Source: Chromatiales bacterium
Lineage (GTDB): Bacteria > Pseudomonadota > Gammaproteobacteria > Steroidobacterales > Woeseiaceae
DNA: 36,004 nt
Direction: 5' to 3'
Assembly (NCBI GenBank): GCA_004282875.1
Contig: SHLT01000018.1
Coordinates: 1 to 36,004, forward strand
Position 1 is the stretch's first letter. The number at the start of each line of letters is the position of its first letter. Both the position numbers and the translations under genes were made by a program. Positions 20,977 to 30,619 of this stretch are shown here, piece after piece. The notes below the pieces were generated by a model. That model was given only the letters and a program-made list of their open reading frames with translations. It did not search any database and was not told the DNA's origin.

Positions 20977-21306
20977 TCACGATTCCTCCATCGTGCAAAG
21001 TAACGGGTGCTGGTGCTGTTCGGCAATACCCATGACCTGGGCAACCTTGGTTTCGGCAATCTCATAGCTGTATACGCCGCAGACGCCTTTGCCCTTGGTA
21101 TGAACCTCGAGCATGACCTGGGTGGCGCGCGTCCTTTCCATCCCGAAAACGGACTCAAGGATCTCCACGACGAATTCCATGGGTGTGAAATCGTCATTAA
21201 TCAGCACGACCCGGTACAGGGGCGGCTGCTTGATCTTCGGGCGAGCTTCTTCGACGGCCAGTTCGTGGCTACCGTGCTGCTCCTCTTGGTCTCGATGGTC
21301 ACTCAT
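20977..21306 (-). CDS. clpS: ATP-dependent Clp protease adaptor ClpS
   Basis: A 109-residue adaptor that binds N-degrons and delivers them to the ClpA N-domain. A flexible, acidic 30-residue N-terminal extension precedes the folded domain, which starts [27 protein letters not shown] (the [10 protein letters not shown] segment forms the N-degron pocket). [17 protein letters not shown] and the ending [14 protein letters not shown] match the family. The ATG at 21306 has no obvious Shine-Dalgarno. Length and overlap-free spacing to clpA (15 bases) indicate a clpS-clpA operon, conserved with E. coli. Confidence 0.96.
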   Translation of the reverse strand: MSDHRDQEEQHGSHELAVEEARPKIKQPPLYRVVLINDDFTPMEFVVEILESVFGMERTRATQVMLEVHTKGKGVCGVYSYEIAETKVAQVMGIAEQHQHPLLCTMEES

Positions 21307-21318
21307 AATAGGTTTTCG

Positions 21319-21346
21319 GATATAGAGTCGATTCCGTTTATGTCAA
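21319..21346 (-). promoter_or_regulatory. Possible clpS promoter
   Basis: On the minus strand, a perfect TTGACA (21346-21341) is followed after 16 bases by TATATC (21324-21319, 4/6). Transcription would start near 21312, about 6 bases before the clpS ATG, giving an almost leaderless mRNA that fits the missing ribosome-binding site. A second AT-rich TATAAT lies further upstream without a good -35. Confidence 0.4.
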
Positions 21347-21530
21347 TAGCGGCAGGCCGCCCACGCAGTACTGATTCACCATTATATATGGACCTGCCGC
21401 CAGGCCGTTATATTATTGCCAAATAACGCATTTTCGGCGTATTGCCGCTTGTCGCTGCGACACTTCAACCCGTATCATCGGTACGCTGCGTTTAAATGGC
21501 GTGTAGCGATGGAAACTGGCCTGGCAGGAC

Positions 21531-22466
21531 ATGATTAGCAAAGCAAACTGGACCGATTTTTCGAACGTCGACACGAGCACGACGCTCGCGACCCTGAACC
21601 GGGTCATGCCCCCATGGGTGAGCGTGGCGCTCGTCATCCTGATTGCGTGGCAAATCGGAAAGATCGTCTGGATGCTCGTACCCGCCCCGGCCGCGGGCGA
21701 CGCTGTCGACGTACCGGCTGGCATCACCTCGACCAGCGCGTCGGCGGGCGGCGGCGCAGACGTGTCGTCGATCGCTGCGAATCACGTTTTTGGTGAAGCC
21801 GACGCCAGCGACGAGGCAGCACCGGAGCCTGTTCAATCAGATACCGAGGCATTGGCCGACACACGCAAGAACCTGGTCCTTAAGGGGACGATCGCGTCCG
21901 ACGTACCCGAATTCTCCGTGGCCGTTATCGAGGTCGACAACGCCGCGCAGAGAGTCTACGCGATCGGCGATTCCCTCGGGTCGGGCGCCACGCTGCGTGA
22001 AGTCCATCCGTCTCGTGTCGTGCTGAACGAAAACGGTGCGCTGACCAACTTGCGTATTCCAACCGACTTCCCGGTTTCGCGCACGTCACCTAACCGGCGC
22101 AGCACCAGTACGACCCGGCGGAGCCCAGCAAATGACCGCAGTATTCAAAGTGTCGTCTCGCAGAACCTCTCGGGACTGACGGAGGTCATCCGGCCCACGC
22201 CGTATATCGTGAACGGCGAGCAGGTCGGCTATCGCGTATACCCGGGCAGGAACCGGCAGCAGTTTGCCGCTCTTGGCCTGCGGCCCGGTGACCTGATCAA
22301 AGACATCGACGGCCAGTCACTGACCGATCCGGCCCAGGCAGTCCAGGTCTTCGAAACGCTGGGAACGGCCCAACAGGTAACGCTGACCGTTGAGCGCAAC
22401 GGCCAGCCGCAATCGATCATCCTCAAGACCAGCCAGCTCGACCTGGATGGTGAGCAAACCAAATGA
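21531..22466 (+). CDS. gspC: Type II secretion system protein GspC
   Basis: A 311-residue bitopic inner-membrane protein that links the inner-membrane platform to the secretin. A short cytoplasmic start precedes one transmembrane segment (about 27-48), a low-complexity Ala/Ser/Gly/Asp linker, the HR (homology region) at about 85-180 containing NHVFGEA, LVLKGTIAS and AVIEVDNAAQRVYAIGDSL, a Ser/Thr/Arg-rich linker (about 184-205), and a C-terminal PDZ domain from about 218 (GYRVYPGRNRQQFAALGLRPGDLIKDIDGQSL). First gene of a gspC-D-E-F operon; its TGA overlaps the gspD ATG (ATGA). No convincing promoter was found in the 224 bases after clpS. Confidence 0.93.
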   Translation: MISKANWTDFSNVDTSTTLATLNRVMPPWVSVALVILIAWQIGKIVWMLVPAPAAGDAVDVPAGITSTSASAGGGADVSSIAANHVFGEADASDEAAPEPVQSDTEALADTRKNLVLKGTIASDVPEFSVAVIEVDNAAQRVYAIGDSLGSGATLREVHPSRVVLNENGALTNLRIPTDFPVSRTSPNRRSTSTTRRSPANDRSIQSVVSQNLSGLTEVIRPTPYIVNGEQVGYRVYPGRNRQQFAALGLRPGDLIKDIDGQSLTDPAQAVQVFETLGTAQQVTLTVERNGQPQSIILKTSQLDLDGEQTK

Positions 22467-24442
22467 TGCAAAAAACAATAAGCACGTTCATCGTCCGCCT
22501 GCGGCTCCTGATCGCAGCGAGCCTGCTGCTCGTGATGACCGTTGCGTCCGCGCAGCAGCCGGCGGCAACGCTCAACTGGAAAGACGCCGACATTCGACAG
22601 GTCGTCGAGGCCGTCTCGGCCGTGACGGGCAAGAACGTCATCCTCGACCCGCGAGTGACGGGCCGGGTGACGTTGTTGTCGCCGACCCCGCTCGGACCGG
22701 ATGCCCTCTACGAGGCCTTCCTGTCCATCCTCCAGGTGCACGGCTATGTCGCGATTGAAAGCGAGAACCTCGTAAAAGTCGTTCCTGATGCGACGGCGCG
22801 CCAGCTGCCGACGCAGATTGGAACATCAGGGACCGCGGGTCCGGATGACCTCACGACACAAGTCGTCCGCGTACAGAACGTCGGTGCCACGCAACTCGTG
22901 TCGCTGTTGCGGCCGCTGTTGCCCCAGTACGGTCACCTCGTCGCACACTCGGGCTCCAACATGCTCATCATCTCGGACCGCGCTGCCAACGTCGCGCGTG
23001 TTGTGAGCATCATTCGGCGCATTGATCAGGCAAGCGATGAAGACATCGAGGTCGTGTCATTGCAACACGCGTCCGCCGGCGAAATTGTGCGCATTATGAC
23101 GGCACTGACGGCAGCACCGCGCGCCGACGGCGCTCCGGTGACGACGAGCCTCGTCGCTGATGCCCGCACGAACAGCGTGCTCATCGGCGGCGACAAAAGT
23201 GAGCGCCTGCGGCTCAGGACCTTGATCGCACACCTCGATACGCCGCTCGAAGATGGCGGCGACACACAGGTACGCTACCTGCGTTACGCCGACGCCGAAG
23301 AGCTGGCGACCAAGCTACAACAGCATTTCACCGGCCAGGCCCAGGCCGCGGCCGGTGGTCAGCCAGGTGCCGGCGCCGCCGTGAACGACGTCAGCGTCTG
23401 GGCCGACACGCAGACTAACGCCCTGATCTTCAATGCACCGCCCAAGGTGATGCGCTCCGCCATGCAGATCGTCGACAAGCTCGACATTCGCCGCGCACAG
23501 GTCCTTGTTGAGGCGATTATTGTCGAAGTCATTATCGACAAGCAGAACGAACTCGGCGTGTCAGTCGCCGTTGAAGGCAGTGGCAGCAATACGCCGATTG
23601 GCGTGACGAACTTTCCCGATTTCCTGAGCGGCGTCGTGCAGCTGGGGAGCGCTGCCGGGGGCGGCGCCGTCGACCCCAGCGGACTGATCGGCGAGGGAGT
23701 GACTGTTGGGGTCGGCCGAATCTCCGATGACGGCGTCAGTTTTGCCGCGATCCTCAAGGCCGTCGCGGGCGATGCGGACACCAACCTGATTTCGACGCCG
23801 TCGATCGTGACGACCGACAACGAGGAAGCAACGCTGAACGTCGGGCAGGAAGTGCCGTTTGTATCCGGTTCGTTCTCGAATACAGGAGGCAACACGGGTA
23901 CGGTCAATCCGTTCACGACGGTCAATCGCGAGCAGGTCGGTGTGAAGCTCGCCATCACGCCGCAGATCAACGAAGGCGACTCGATGGTCCTCGATATTTC
24001 CCAGGAAATCTCCAGCATTGCGCAATCCGCTGCGGGAGCCGTCGACCTCATCACCAACAAGCGCACCGTCGATACGACCGTCATCGTCGATGACGGGGAG
24101 ATCCTGGTGCTGGGTGGACTGCTTGAGGATGTGCTAAGAGAGAGCGACCAGCGGGTGCCGGTCCTCGGACGTATTCCGTTGCTGGGCAACCTGTTCCGGT
24201 CGCGCAAGACCGAGAAACTCAAGACCAACCTTATGATTTTCATTCGCCCGACCATTCTGCGCGACGCGGGACAAACGGCGTTCGAAACGAACCAGAAGTA
24301 CAACTTGATCCGCAGCGTGCAGCAGGGCCAGCAAGGAACCGATGTGCAGCTGATGCCGGGTGAATCTCGCCCAATGCTACCGCCGATCGAAACGTACCAG
24401 CGGCAAGAGACATCAGAGACGCAACAGGAAGACGATCAGTAA
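22463..24442 (+). CDS. gspD: Type II secretion system secretin GspD
   Basis: A 659-residue outer-membrane secretin that forms the exit channel. A signal peptide (to about residue 33, no lipobox) is followed by N0 ([28 protein letters not shown], about 37-64), N1-N3 repeats ([54 protein letters not shown]) and the secretin core from about 370. The core has [15 protein letters not shown], the [34 protein letters not shown] block, and the terminal GLLEDV...[35 protein letters not shown] Gln/Glu-rich tail ends the protein; no S-domain for a pilotin is obvious. Overlaps gspC by four bases. Confidence 0.97.
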   Translation: MMQKTISTFIVRLRLLIAASLLLVMTVASAQQPAATLNWKDADIRQVVEAVSAVTGKNVILDPRVTGRVTLLSPTPLGPDALYEAFLSILQVHGYVAIESENLVKVVPDATARQLPTQIGTSGTAGPDDLTTQVVRVQNVGATQLVSLLRPLLPQYGHLVAHSGSNMLIISDRAANVARVVSIIRRIDQASDEDIEVVSLQHASAGEIVRIMTALTAAPRADGAPVTTSLVADARTNSVLIGGDKSERLRLRTLIAHLDTPLEDGGDTQVRYLRYADAEELATKLQQHFTGQAQAAAGGQPGAGAAVNDVSVWADTQTNALIFNAPPKVMRSAMQIVDKLDIRRAQVLVEAIIVEVIIDKQNELGVSVAVEGSGSNTPIGVTNFPDFLSGVVQLGSAAGGGAVDPSGLIGEGVTVGVGRISDDGVSFAAILKAVAGDADTNLISTPSIVTTDNEEATLNVGQEVPFVSGSFSNTGGNTGTVNPFTTVNREQVGVKLAITPQINEGDSMVLDISQEISSIAQSAAGAVDLITNKRTVDTTVIVDDGEILVLGGLLEDVLRESDQRVPVLGRIPLLGNLFRSRKTEKLKTNLMIFIRPTILRDAGQTAFETNQKYNLIRSVQQGQQGTDVQLMPGESRPMLPPIETYQRQETSETQQEDDQ

Positions 24443-24446
24443 TACG

Positions 24447-25961
24447 ATGGAAGTCGAAACCGATATTGTCCTCGAGGTCGAGTCGCCGGAAATTGCGCCA
24501 GTCAGGCAGACCTTGCCGTTTACGTTCGCCAAGCGCCACGGCGTACTGATCCAGGAACTCGGCCCGACGGAAGGTGTCGCCGCCTACCGGACGGGTGCGT
24601 CCCCGCTGGCTCTTGCCGAAGCCAGGCGTTTTGCCGGCGTGCCGCTCAAGCTGTCGCGCGTTTCGCCGGAAGTCTTCGATACGATGCTGCAGGCGGCTTA
24701 TGAGACGGACCGGACGCAGGCGTCCCAGCTCGCCGACGGCCTGAACGAAGAATTTGACCTGACGCAGGTGGCGCAGGAACTGCAGGAGCCGTCCGACCTG
24801 CTGGAAAGCGACGACGACGCGCCAATTATTCGCTTTATTAACGCCGTGCTGACCGAAGCGATCAAGGAGAATGCCTCCGACGTTCATATCGAGCCTTACG
24901 AGAACCGCCTGGGCGTGCGCTTCCGTGTCGACGGCGTGCTCCGCGAAGTATTGCAGACCCGGCGCGCGCTGGCGCCGCTGGTGGTTTCACGCATCAAGGT
25001 CATGTCCAAGCTGGATATTGCTGAAAAGCGTCTGCCGCAAGACGGCCGCATCTCGCTGCGTATTGCCGGCCGCGCGGTCGACGTTCGTGTCTCGACCATG
25101 CCGTCGGGACATGGCGAACGCGTGGTACTGCGCCTTCTGGACAAACAGGCCGGTCGACTCGACCTGATGTCACTCGGCATGGATTCGAAGACCGAGATGA
25201 AGGTCGACGACCTGATTCACAAGCCGCACGGCATCATCCTCGTTACCGGACCGACGGGTTCTGGTAAGACGACGACGCTGTACGCCGCACTCGAACGCAT
25301 CAATGACAACAGCCGCAATATCATGACGGTTGAGGATCCGATCGAGTATTTCATCGACGGTATCGGTCAGACGCAGGTCAATACCAAGGTCGAGATGACG
25401 TTTGCGCGTGGCCTTCGCGCCATCCTGAGACAGGACCCCGACGTCGTGATGGTTGGTGAGATCCGCGATCTCGAGACCGCCGAGATCGCCGTACAGGCGA
25501 GTTTGACCGGTCATCTCGTCCTCTCGACGCTGCATACCAATACGGCGGCCGGCGCCGTCACGCGCTTGCGGGACATGGGCGTTGAGCCGTTCCTGCTGTC
25601 GTCGAGTCTCCTCGGCGTTCTTGCACAGCGCCTCGTGCGCGTTCTCGACGAGGAAACCAGGGTCCCCTACACGGCACGCGAGTACGAGTGCAATCTCCTC
25701 GGTCTCGACGCGAGCAACCCCCCGACGCTTTACCATCCGGGCGATGTCCCGGGCGGCGGCTTCCAGGGACGGACGGGCATTTACGAACTGATTACGGTCG
25801 ATGATGAAATGCGCGAAATGATCCACGGTGGCGTCAGCGAGCAGGAACTGGACCGGCACGCACGCTTAACCAGCCCGAGCATTCGGGCCGACGGCCGCCG
25901 CCTGGTACTTCAAGGCACGACGACGCTCGAAGAAGTGCTGCGCGTCACCCGCGAGGACTAG
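24447..25961 (+). CDS. gspE: Type II secretion system ATPase GspE (lacks the tetracysteine motif)
   Basis: A 504-residue cytoplasmic traffic ATPase. The ATG at 24447 lies 4 bases after gspD; a longer frame reaches into gspD and is rejected. N1E domain about 24-100, then the NTPase: Walker A GPTGSGKT at 268-275, Asp box TVEDPIEY, Walker [16 protein letters not shown] and the His box [15 protein letters not shown]. The C-terminal region should carry a zinc-binding C-x2-C ... C-x2-C; here residues 401-404 read DEET and 433-438 read DVPGGG, with none of the four cysteines, yet the flanking [15 protein letters not shown] and [15 protein letters not shown] align well. Function is probably retained. 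Confidence 0.96.
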   Translation: MEVETDIVLEVESPEIAPVRQTLPFTFAKRHGVLIQELGPTEGVAAYRTGASPLALAEARRFAGVPLKLSRVSPEVFDTMLQAAYETDRTQASQLADGLNEEFDLTQVAQELQEPSDLLESDDDAPIIRFINAVLTEAIKENASDVHIEPYENRLGVRFRVDGVLREVLQTRRALAPLVVSRIKVMSKLDIAEKRLPQDGRISLRIAGRAVDVRVSTMPSGHGERVVLRLLDKQAGRLDLMSLGMDSKTEMKVDDLIHKPHGIILVTGPTGSGKTTTLYAALERINDNSRNIMTVEDPIEYFIDGIGQTQVNTKVEMTFARGLRAILRQDPDVVMVGEIRDLETAEIAVQASLTGHLVLSTLHTNTAAGAVTRLRDMGVEPFLLSSSLLGVLAQRLVRVLDEETRVPYTAREYECNLLGLDASNPPTLYHPGDVPGGGFQGRTGIYELITVDDEMREMIHGGVSEQELDRHARLTSPSIRADGRRLVLQGTTTLEEVLRVTRED

Positions 25962-25969
25962 CCTGAAAC

Positions 25970-27184
25970 ATGGGTGCCTTCGAATATGTCGCGATGGACC
26001 AGGCCGGCAAGCAGAGCAAGGGCCTGCTTGAAGGTGACACGCCCAAGCATGTCCGGCAGATCCTGCGTGATCGCGACCTGTTTCCGGTCAGCGTTACCGA
26101 GGTAGCGCAGAGAGAGGCCCGCAGGCAACGAACCTTCTCATTACGCAAAGGCATGTCGTCGGCAGAGCTGGCACTCATTACGCGGCAGCTCGCTTCACTG
26201 TCTCAATCCGGCCTGCCGCTCGAGGAGGCGCTGCTTGCCGTGGCGCAGCAGAACGATCTGCCCCGCACCAAGAGCATCCTGCTCGGCGTCCGCGCCAAGG
26301 TCATGGAAGGACACACGCTGGCCGATGGCTTCAGCGAGTTTCCGCAGGCTTTTCCCGAACTGTATCGAGCCACGGTTGCGGCCGGTGAGCAGTCCGGTCA
26401 TCTCGACGTCGTTCTCGAGCGTCTTGCCGACTACACCGAAGCCCGCCAGGAACTGCGGCAACGCGTCACCAATGCCCTCGTCTACCCAATCGCGCTGGTC
26501 ATCATGGCCGTTGCCATTATCAGCTTCATGCTCGCTACCGTCGTGCCGAAAATCGTGGGTGTTTTCGAGAACACGTCAGCCGAATTGCCGGCACTCACGA
26601 CCGGGCTGATCGCGACCAGCGACTTTCTGCGCGATTACTGGCCGCTGGTACTCATTGGAGCTGCCGTGGTCGGCTGGCTCTTATGGTGGGTGCTGCAGAA
26701 AGAAGGACCGCGGCGACGCTACCATGCTGCTCTGCTGCGCATGCCGATCGTCGGCCGCCTGACACGCGGCGTTAACACGGCGCGCTTCACGCGCACCTTG
26801 AGCATTCTCGCCGGCAGTGGCGTCCCCATTCTGGAAGCGCTGAAAATTTCGGCAGAGGTCATCGAAAATATTCCCATGCGCGATGCCGTCACCGAAGCGA
26901 CCTTACGGGTCCGCGAAGGCGCGTCGATCAGTAAGTCGCTGGCAGCCAGTAAGCTGTTTCCACCGATGATGATCCACCTGGTTTCAAGTGGCGAGGCCGG
27001 TGGCCGCCTCGAGGAAATGCTCGGCCGATCCGCAGCCGGCCAGGAACGTGAAGTCGACGGGCTCATCGCTGCCCTGCTCGGCATCCTGCAGCCGCTTCTT
27101 ATCGTGCTCATGGGTGCCATTGTCTTGACGATTGTCCTTGCAATTTTGCTTCCAATCTTCGAAATTAATAACCTGATTCAATGA
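25970..27184 (+). CDS. gspF: Type II secretion system inner-membrane protein GspF
   Basis: A 404-residue polytopic platform protein. The N-terminal MGAFEYVAMDQAGKQSKGLLEGDTPKHVRQIL and the first cytoplasmic helical domain (LALITRQLASLSQSGLPLEEALLAVAQQ, about 63-90) are typical, as is the second copy (FTRTLSILAGSGVPILEALKIS near 275-296). Three hydrophobic segments are near 170-195, 225-245 and 375-398. The start is the ATG at 25970, 8 bases after gspE. It is the last recognisable gsp gene; no gspG-N follow, so the pseudopilin and platform L/M genes must be elsewhere. Confidence 0.97.
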   Translation: MGAFEYVAMDQAGKQSKGLLEGDTPKHVRQILRDRDLFPVSVTEVAQREARRQRTFSLRKGMSSAELALITRQLASLSQSGLPLEEALLAVAQQNDLPRTKSILLGVRAKVMEGHTLADGFSEFPQAFPELYRATVAAGEQSGHLDVVLERLADYTEARQELRQRVTNALVYPIALVIMAVAIISFMLATVVPKIVGVFENTSAELPALTTGLIATSDFLRDYWPLVLIGAAVVGWLLWWVLQKEGPRRRYHAALLRMPIVGRLTRGVNTARFTRTLSILAGSGVPILEALKISAEVIENIPMRDAVTEATLRVREGASISKSLAASKLFPPMMIHLVSSGEAGGRLEEMLGRSAAGQEREVDGLIAALLGILQPLLIVLMGAIVLTIVLAILLPIFEINNLIQ

Positions 27185-27220
27185 GAGTTCAGCTGATCTG
27201 TGAGGTATGAGGTTGCTGCG

Positions 27221-27529
27221 ATGATCGGAAAAGACGGCGATAGCGAAGATACGGACCTCGACGAAGTCGACGAGGAGTCGGTTGAAGACGCGCTGGAGGA
27301 TGACGAGCCCTCCTCCGATGAGATTCCGGATATTGGCGGCGATACGCTCGTGGACATTTCCGCGTCGGCTGAGATCAATGTCGAGGAACTCGTCGCAAAA
27401 CTCGAGTCGTCTGATCCCGACGGAGTTGCGCATAAACGTGAAGTGCGCAAGCGTCTCGACGAACTGCGCGAAGAAAAAGACAGCGACCTGGACAGCACGT
27501 TCAACTTTAATATGGATGAAGACGTCTAG
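27221..27529 (+). CDS. Small acidic protein downstream of gspF, unknown
   Basis: A 102-residue, very acidic soluble protein that I do not recognise. Residues 1-40 are almost all Asp, Glu and Ser with few hydrophobics; a folded helical part follows (INVEELVAKLESSD, about 52-66; HKREVRKRLDELREEKDSD, about 72-90), ending FNFNMDEDV. ATG at 27221 has GAGG about nine bases upstream; a GTG at 27200 in the same frame is the alternative. It begins 36 bases after gspF and is probably the end of that operon. The convergent dnaE2 stop is six bases away, with no terminator between. Confidence 0.7.
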   Translation: MIGKDGDSEDTDLDEVDEESVEDALEDDEPSSDEIPDIGGDTLVDISASAEINVEELVAKLESSDPDGVAHKREVRKRLDELREEKDSDLDSTFNFNMDEDV

Positions 27530-27535
27530 GGCCTG

Positions 27536-30500
27536 TTAGCGGAAGTCACGCGACTGGACGCTTAAGTCTCCTAATAACGCCGAGTGATCGAACAGGCGCT
27601 TCGCAATCACGTGGATCACCTGCCCTTCAATCTGTAACTCGCCAGCAACACCAAGCAAACGCGCGTTCAGCAGTGCTGCGCGATATTGTTCCGCCACCTG
27701 CTTCCATAGAATGAGATTGATCTGGCCGGTCTCATCCTCGAGCGTTACGAAAATGACACCGCTTGCCGTACCCGGACGCTGCTTGGTAATAACCAGGCCT
27801 GCAACATTGACGCTGTGGCCGTTACCCAGTGTCGGCAGGCTTGTGGCCTGTACATAGCGGTAGCGATCGAGGTGCCGTCGTAACAGGCAAATCGGATGAC
27901 GCCCGAGTGTCAGTCCGGTGCTGCGATAGTCCGCGACAATGTTCTGGCCCTCGCTCGGCGTCTGCAGCAAGGGTGCCGCTTCGTAGCGCGCCATGCTCGG
28001 GAACAGTGGCATGGGCTTTTCGGCGCCGGCAACGGCCCAGCGCGCGCGGTGCCTGTCGCCGGACAGCGAACGCAACGCGCCTGAGGACGCCAGCACTCCG
28101 AGTTCACGCCGATCCAGACGTGCACCTTCAAGCAGCGCCTGTACTTCACGGTAAGCCCCCTGGGAACGCCCGGCCACGATGCGCTGACTCGCGTCATCAG
28201 ACAGGCCCTTCACCATCCGCAGACCGAGGCGTAGCACGGCGGCACCCGTATCATCGGCTTCGAGCGAACAGTCCCATGCGCTGCGGTTAATATCGACGGG
28301 CAGTACCGTAACGCCATTGCGCTGCGTGTCCTGTACCAGCTGCGACGCGGAATAAAAGCCCATGGGCTGGCTATTCAGCAATGCGCAGGTGAAGGCCGCT
28401 GGCTCATGGCATTTGAGCCACGACGACACGTACACAAGCAGCGCGAAACTCGCCGAATGCGATTCCGGGAAGCCGTATTCACCAAAGCCCAGTATCTGCT
28501 GGAAAATCTGGCGCGCGAATTCTTCGTCGTAGCCCCGCTCGCGCATGCCGTTGACCAGCTTCTCCTCGAAAGGCCCGAGACCACCACGGCGTTTCCAGGC
28601 GGCCATGGCACGACGCAAACGATCCGCCTCGCCCGGTGTAAAACCGGCGGCAACCACGGCAAGCTGCATCACCTGTTCCTGGAAGATCGGAATACCCAGC
28701 GTGCGTTGCAGCACGCCTTTGACTTCCTCGCTCGGGTAATCAACCGCTTCCTCACCATTCCGCCGCCGCAGGTAGGGATGCACCATGTCACCCTGGATGG
28801 GACCCGGCCGGATGATCGCCACCTCAATAACCAGATCGTAGTAACAACGTGGACGCAGCCTCGGCAACATCGTCATCTGCGCACGCGATTCGATCTGGAA
28901 CACACCCATCGTTTCGCCGGCGCAAATCATGTCGTACACCTGTGGGTCTTCGGCCGGCACGGTGGCCAGCGTGTACGCGCGGCCATCGAATTGCCGGATC
29001 AGATCGAAACTCCTGCGGATCGCGGTCAGCATACCGAGGCCCAGCACATCGACTTTCAACAGGCCGAGGTCCTCGAGATCGTTCTTTTCCCACTGAATAA
29101 CCGTGCGGTCCGGCATGGCCGCATTCTCCACGGGCACGAGTTCATACAGCGGCGCATCGGAAATAACGAACCCGCCGACATGCTGTGACAGGTGCCGCGG
29201 GAAACCGATGAGCTCGCTGACGAGATACAGCAGGCGTTTAACGATGGGACTGTCGGGCGACAGGCCGGCCTCGAGTATGCGGCTGTCGTCAACCTTGTGT
29301 CCGTCCCACCACTGCATCGACCGTGACAGGCGCCCCACCTGCAGGTCGCTCAGACCCAGCACCTTGCCGACATCGCGCAGCGCGCTGCGCGGCCGATACG
29401 TGATGACCGTTGCGGCCAGTGCGGCGCGCTCGCGTCCGTACTTGCCGTAGATATACTGGATGACTTCTTCGCGCCGCTCATGCTCGAAGTCGACGTCAAT
29501 ATCCGGCGGCTCGTTGCGCTCTTTGGAAATAAAGCGCTCAACCAGCATTTCCATGCGACCCGGGTCAACCTCGGTGATGCCCAAACAGAAACACACCGCT
29601 GAATTGGCGGCCGACCCGCGCCCCTGGCACAGGATGCCCTGTGAGCGCGCGTACGCCACGATGTCATAGACCGTCAGGAAGTACGGCTCATAACGAAGAT
29701 CCGCAATCAGCGCGAGCTCATGCTCGATGAGACCCGTTACCTTGTGCGGCACGCCCTCCGGCCAGCGCCGCTGCATGCCGGCCTCGGTCAGACGACGCAG
29801 GTAGGTTGCCGGCGTCTCACCGTTGGGGACAATTTCGTTCGGGTATTCGTAACGCAGTTCGTCGAGAGAGAAATCTATCGTATCCGCGATGCGCACCGTT
29901 TCGTCGAGCAGATCGGCCGGGTACGTGTGCTGCAACACCTCCAGCGCACGCAGGTGCCGCTCACCATTGGGGTACAGGGCGAAACCGGCATTATCTATCG
30001 TCGTAGCATGGCGTATGGCCGTCACGGCGTCCTGCAAGATGCGCCGCGCACGACAGTGCATGTGCACGTCACCTGCGGCGACGAGTGGCAGCTTCAGTCG
30101 GCGGCCCTCCTCGCGCAGCTTTGCCAGTTGTTCCCGCTGCCGACCGTCAGCCAGTAGTTCCACCGCAATCCAGAGGCGGTCACGAAACGTTTCACGTATC
30201 CAGTGGTCTTCGACGTCGAGCGTAAAGTGTTTATCCGGCACCCACAGCACAAGGCAGTCGGGAAGGCCGTCTTCCAGGGCCAGCCGCGTTAGTTCGTACT
30301 GACCTTTCTCCGCGGCACGACGCGCATTCGTAATGACCCTGCACAAGGAGGTGTAACCATTGCGGTTTTGCGCCAGCGCGACGAGTTTCCGACCACTTTG
30401 CAGGCGTAGCTCCGCACCCATGATCAGTTTTTTGAGACCAAACTCTTTAGCCGCCGAGTGTGCGCGTACGATACCCGACATCGAACATTCATCGGTGATC

Positions 30501-30616
30501 GCCAGTGCGTCATAACCGAGCCTGGCTGCTGTCTTCACCAGTTCTTCAGGATGAGAGGCACCGCGCAGGAATGTGAAATTACTCAGCGCGTGCAGTTCGG
30601 CGTAGCGAACCGACAT
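27536..30616 (-). CDS. dnaE2: Error-prone DNA polymerase DnaE2 (ImuC)
   Basis: A 1026-residue C-family polymerase that performs translesion synthesis and SOS mutagenesis with ImuA and ImuB. The N-terminal PHP domain begins YAELHALSNFTFLRGASHPEELV; GRGSAANSAVCFCLGITEVDP and PDIDVDFEHERREEVIQYIY (about 335-400) hold the catalytic aspartates. LKVDVLGLGMLTAI and the GYGFPESHSASFALLVYVSSWLK block follow, and the C-terminal OB fold contains VNVAGLVITKQRPGTASGVIFVTLEDETG. It is shorter than replicative DnaE (about 1160), lacking the tau-binding end, as expected for DnaE2. Last gene of the lexA operon; the start is 3 bases after imuB. Confidence 0.97.
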   Translation of the reverse strand: MSVRYAELHALSNFTFLRGASHPEELVKTAARLGYDALAITDECSMSGIVRAHSAAKEFGLKKLIMGAELRLQSGRKLVALAQNRNGYTSLCRVITNARRAAEKGQYELTRLALEDGLPDCLVLWVPDKHFTLDVEDHWIRETFRDRLWIAVELLADGRQREQLAKLREEGRRLKLPLVAAGDVHMHCRARRILQDAVTAIRHATTIDNAGFALYPNGERHLRALEVLQHTYPADLLDETVRIADTIDFSLDELRYEYPNEIVPNGETPATYLRRLTEAGMQRRWPEGVPHKVTGLIEHELALIADLRYEPYFLTVYDIVAYARSQGILCQGRGSAANSAVCFCLGITEVDPGRMEMLVERFISKERNEPPDIDVDFEHERREEVIQYIYGKYGRERAALAATVITYRPRSALRDVGKVLGLSDLQVGRLSRSMQWWDGHKVDDSRILEAGLSPDSPIVKRLLYLVSELIGFPRHLSQHVGGFVISDAPLYELVPVENAAMPDRTVIQWEKNDLEDLGLLKVDVLGLGMLTAIRRSFDLIRQFDGRAYTLATVPAEDPQVYDMICAGETMGVFQIESRAQMTMLPRLRPRCYYDLVIEVAIIRPGPIQGDMVHPYLRRRNGEEAVDYPSEEVKGVLQRTLGIPIFQEQVMQLAVVAAGFTPGEADRLRRAMAAWKRRGGLGPFEEKLVNGMRERGYDEEFARQIFQQILGFGEYGFPESHSASFALLVYVSSWLKCHEPAAFTCALLNSQPMGFYSASQLVQDTQRNGVTVLPVDINRSAWDCSLEADDTGAAVLRLGLRMVKGLSDDASQRIVAGRSQGAYREVQALLEGARLDRRELGVLASSGALRSLSGDRHRARWAVAGAEKPMPLFPSMARYEAAPLLQTPSEGQNIVADYRSTGLTLGRHPICLLRRHLDRYRYVQATSLPTLGNGHSVNVAGLVITKQRPGTASGVIFVTLEDETGQINLILWKQVAEQYRAALLNARLLGVAGELQIEGQVIHVIAKRLFDHSALLGDLSVQSRDFR

Positions 30617-30619
30617 GAT

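Noticed and set aside
24360..24446. A 29-codon upstream extension of gspE into gspD
   Set aside because: It overlaps gspD by 83 bases, and the residues (Arg/Lys/Asn) do not match the GspE N-terminus, while the ATG at 24447 sits properly after the gspD stop.
28406..29188. Plus-strand open frame of 260 codons
   Set aside because: Antisense to dnaE2, His/Arg/Thr-rich, with no family resemblance.
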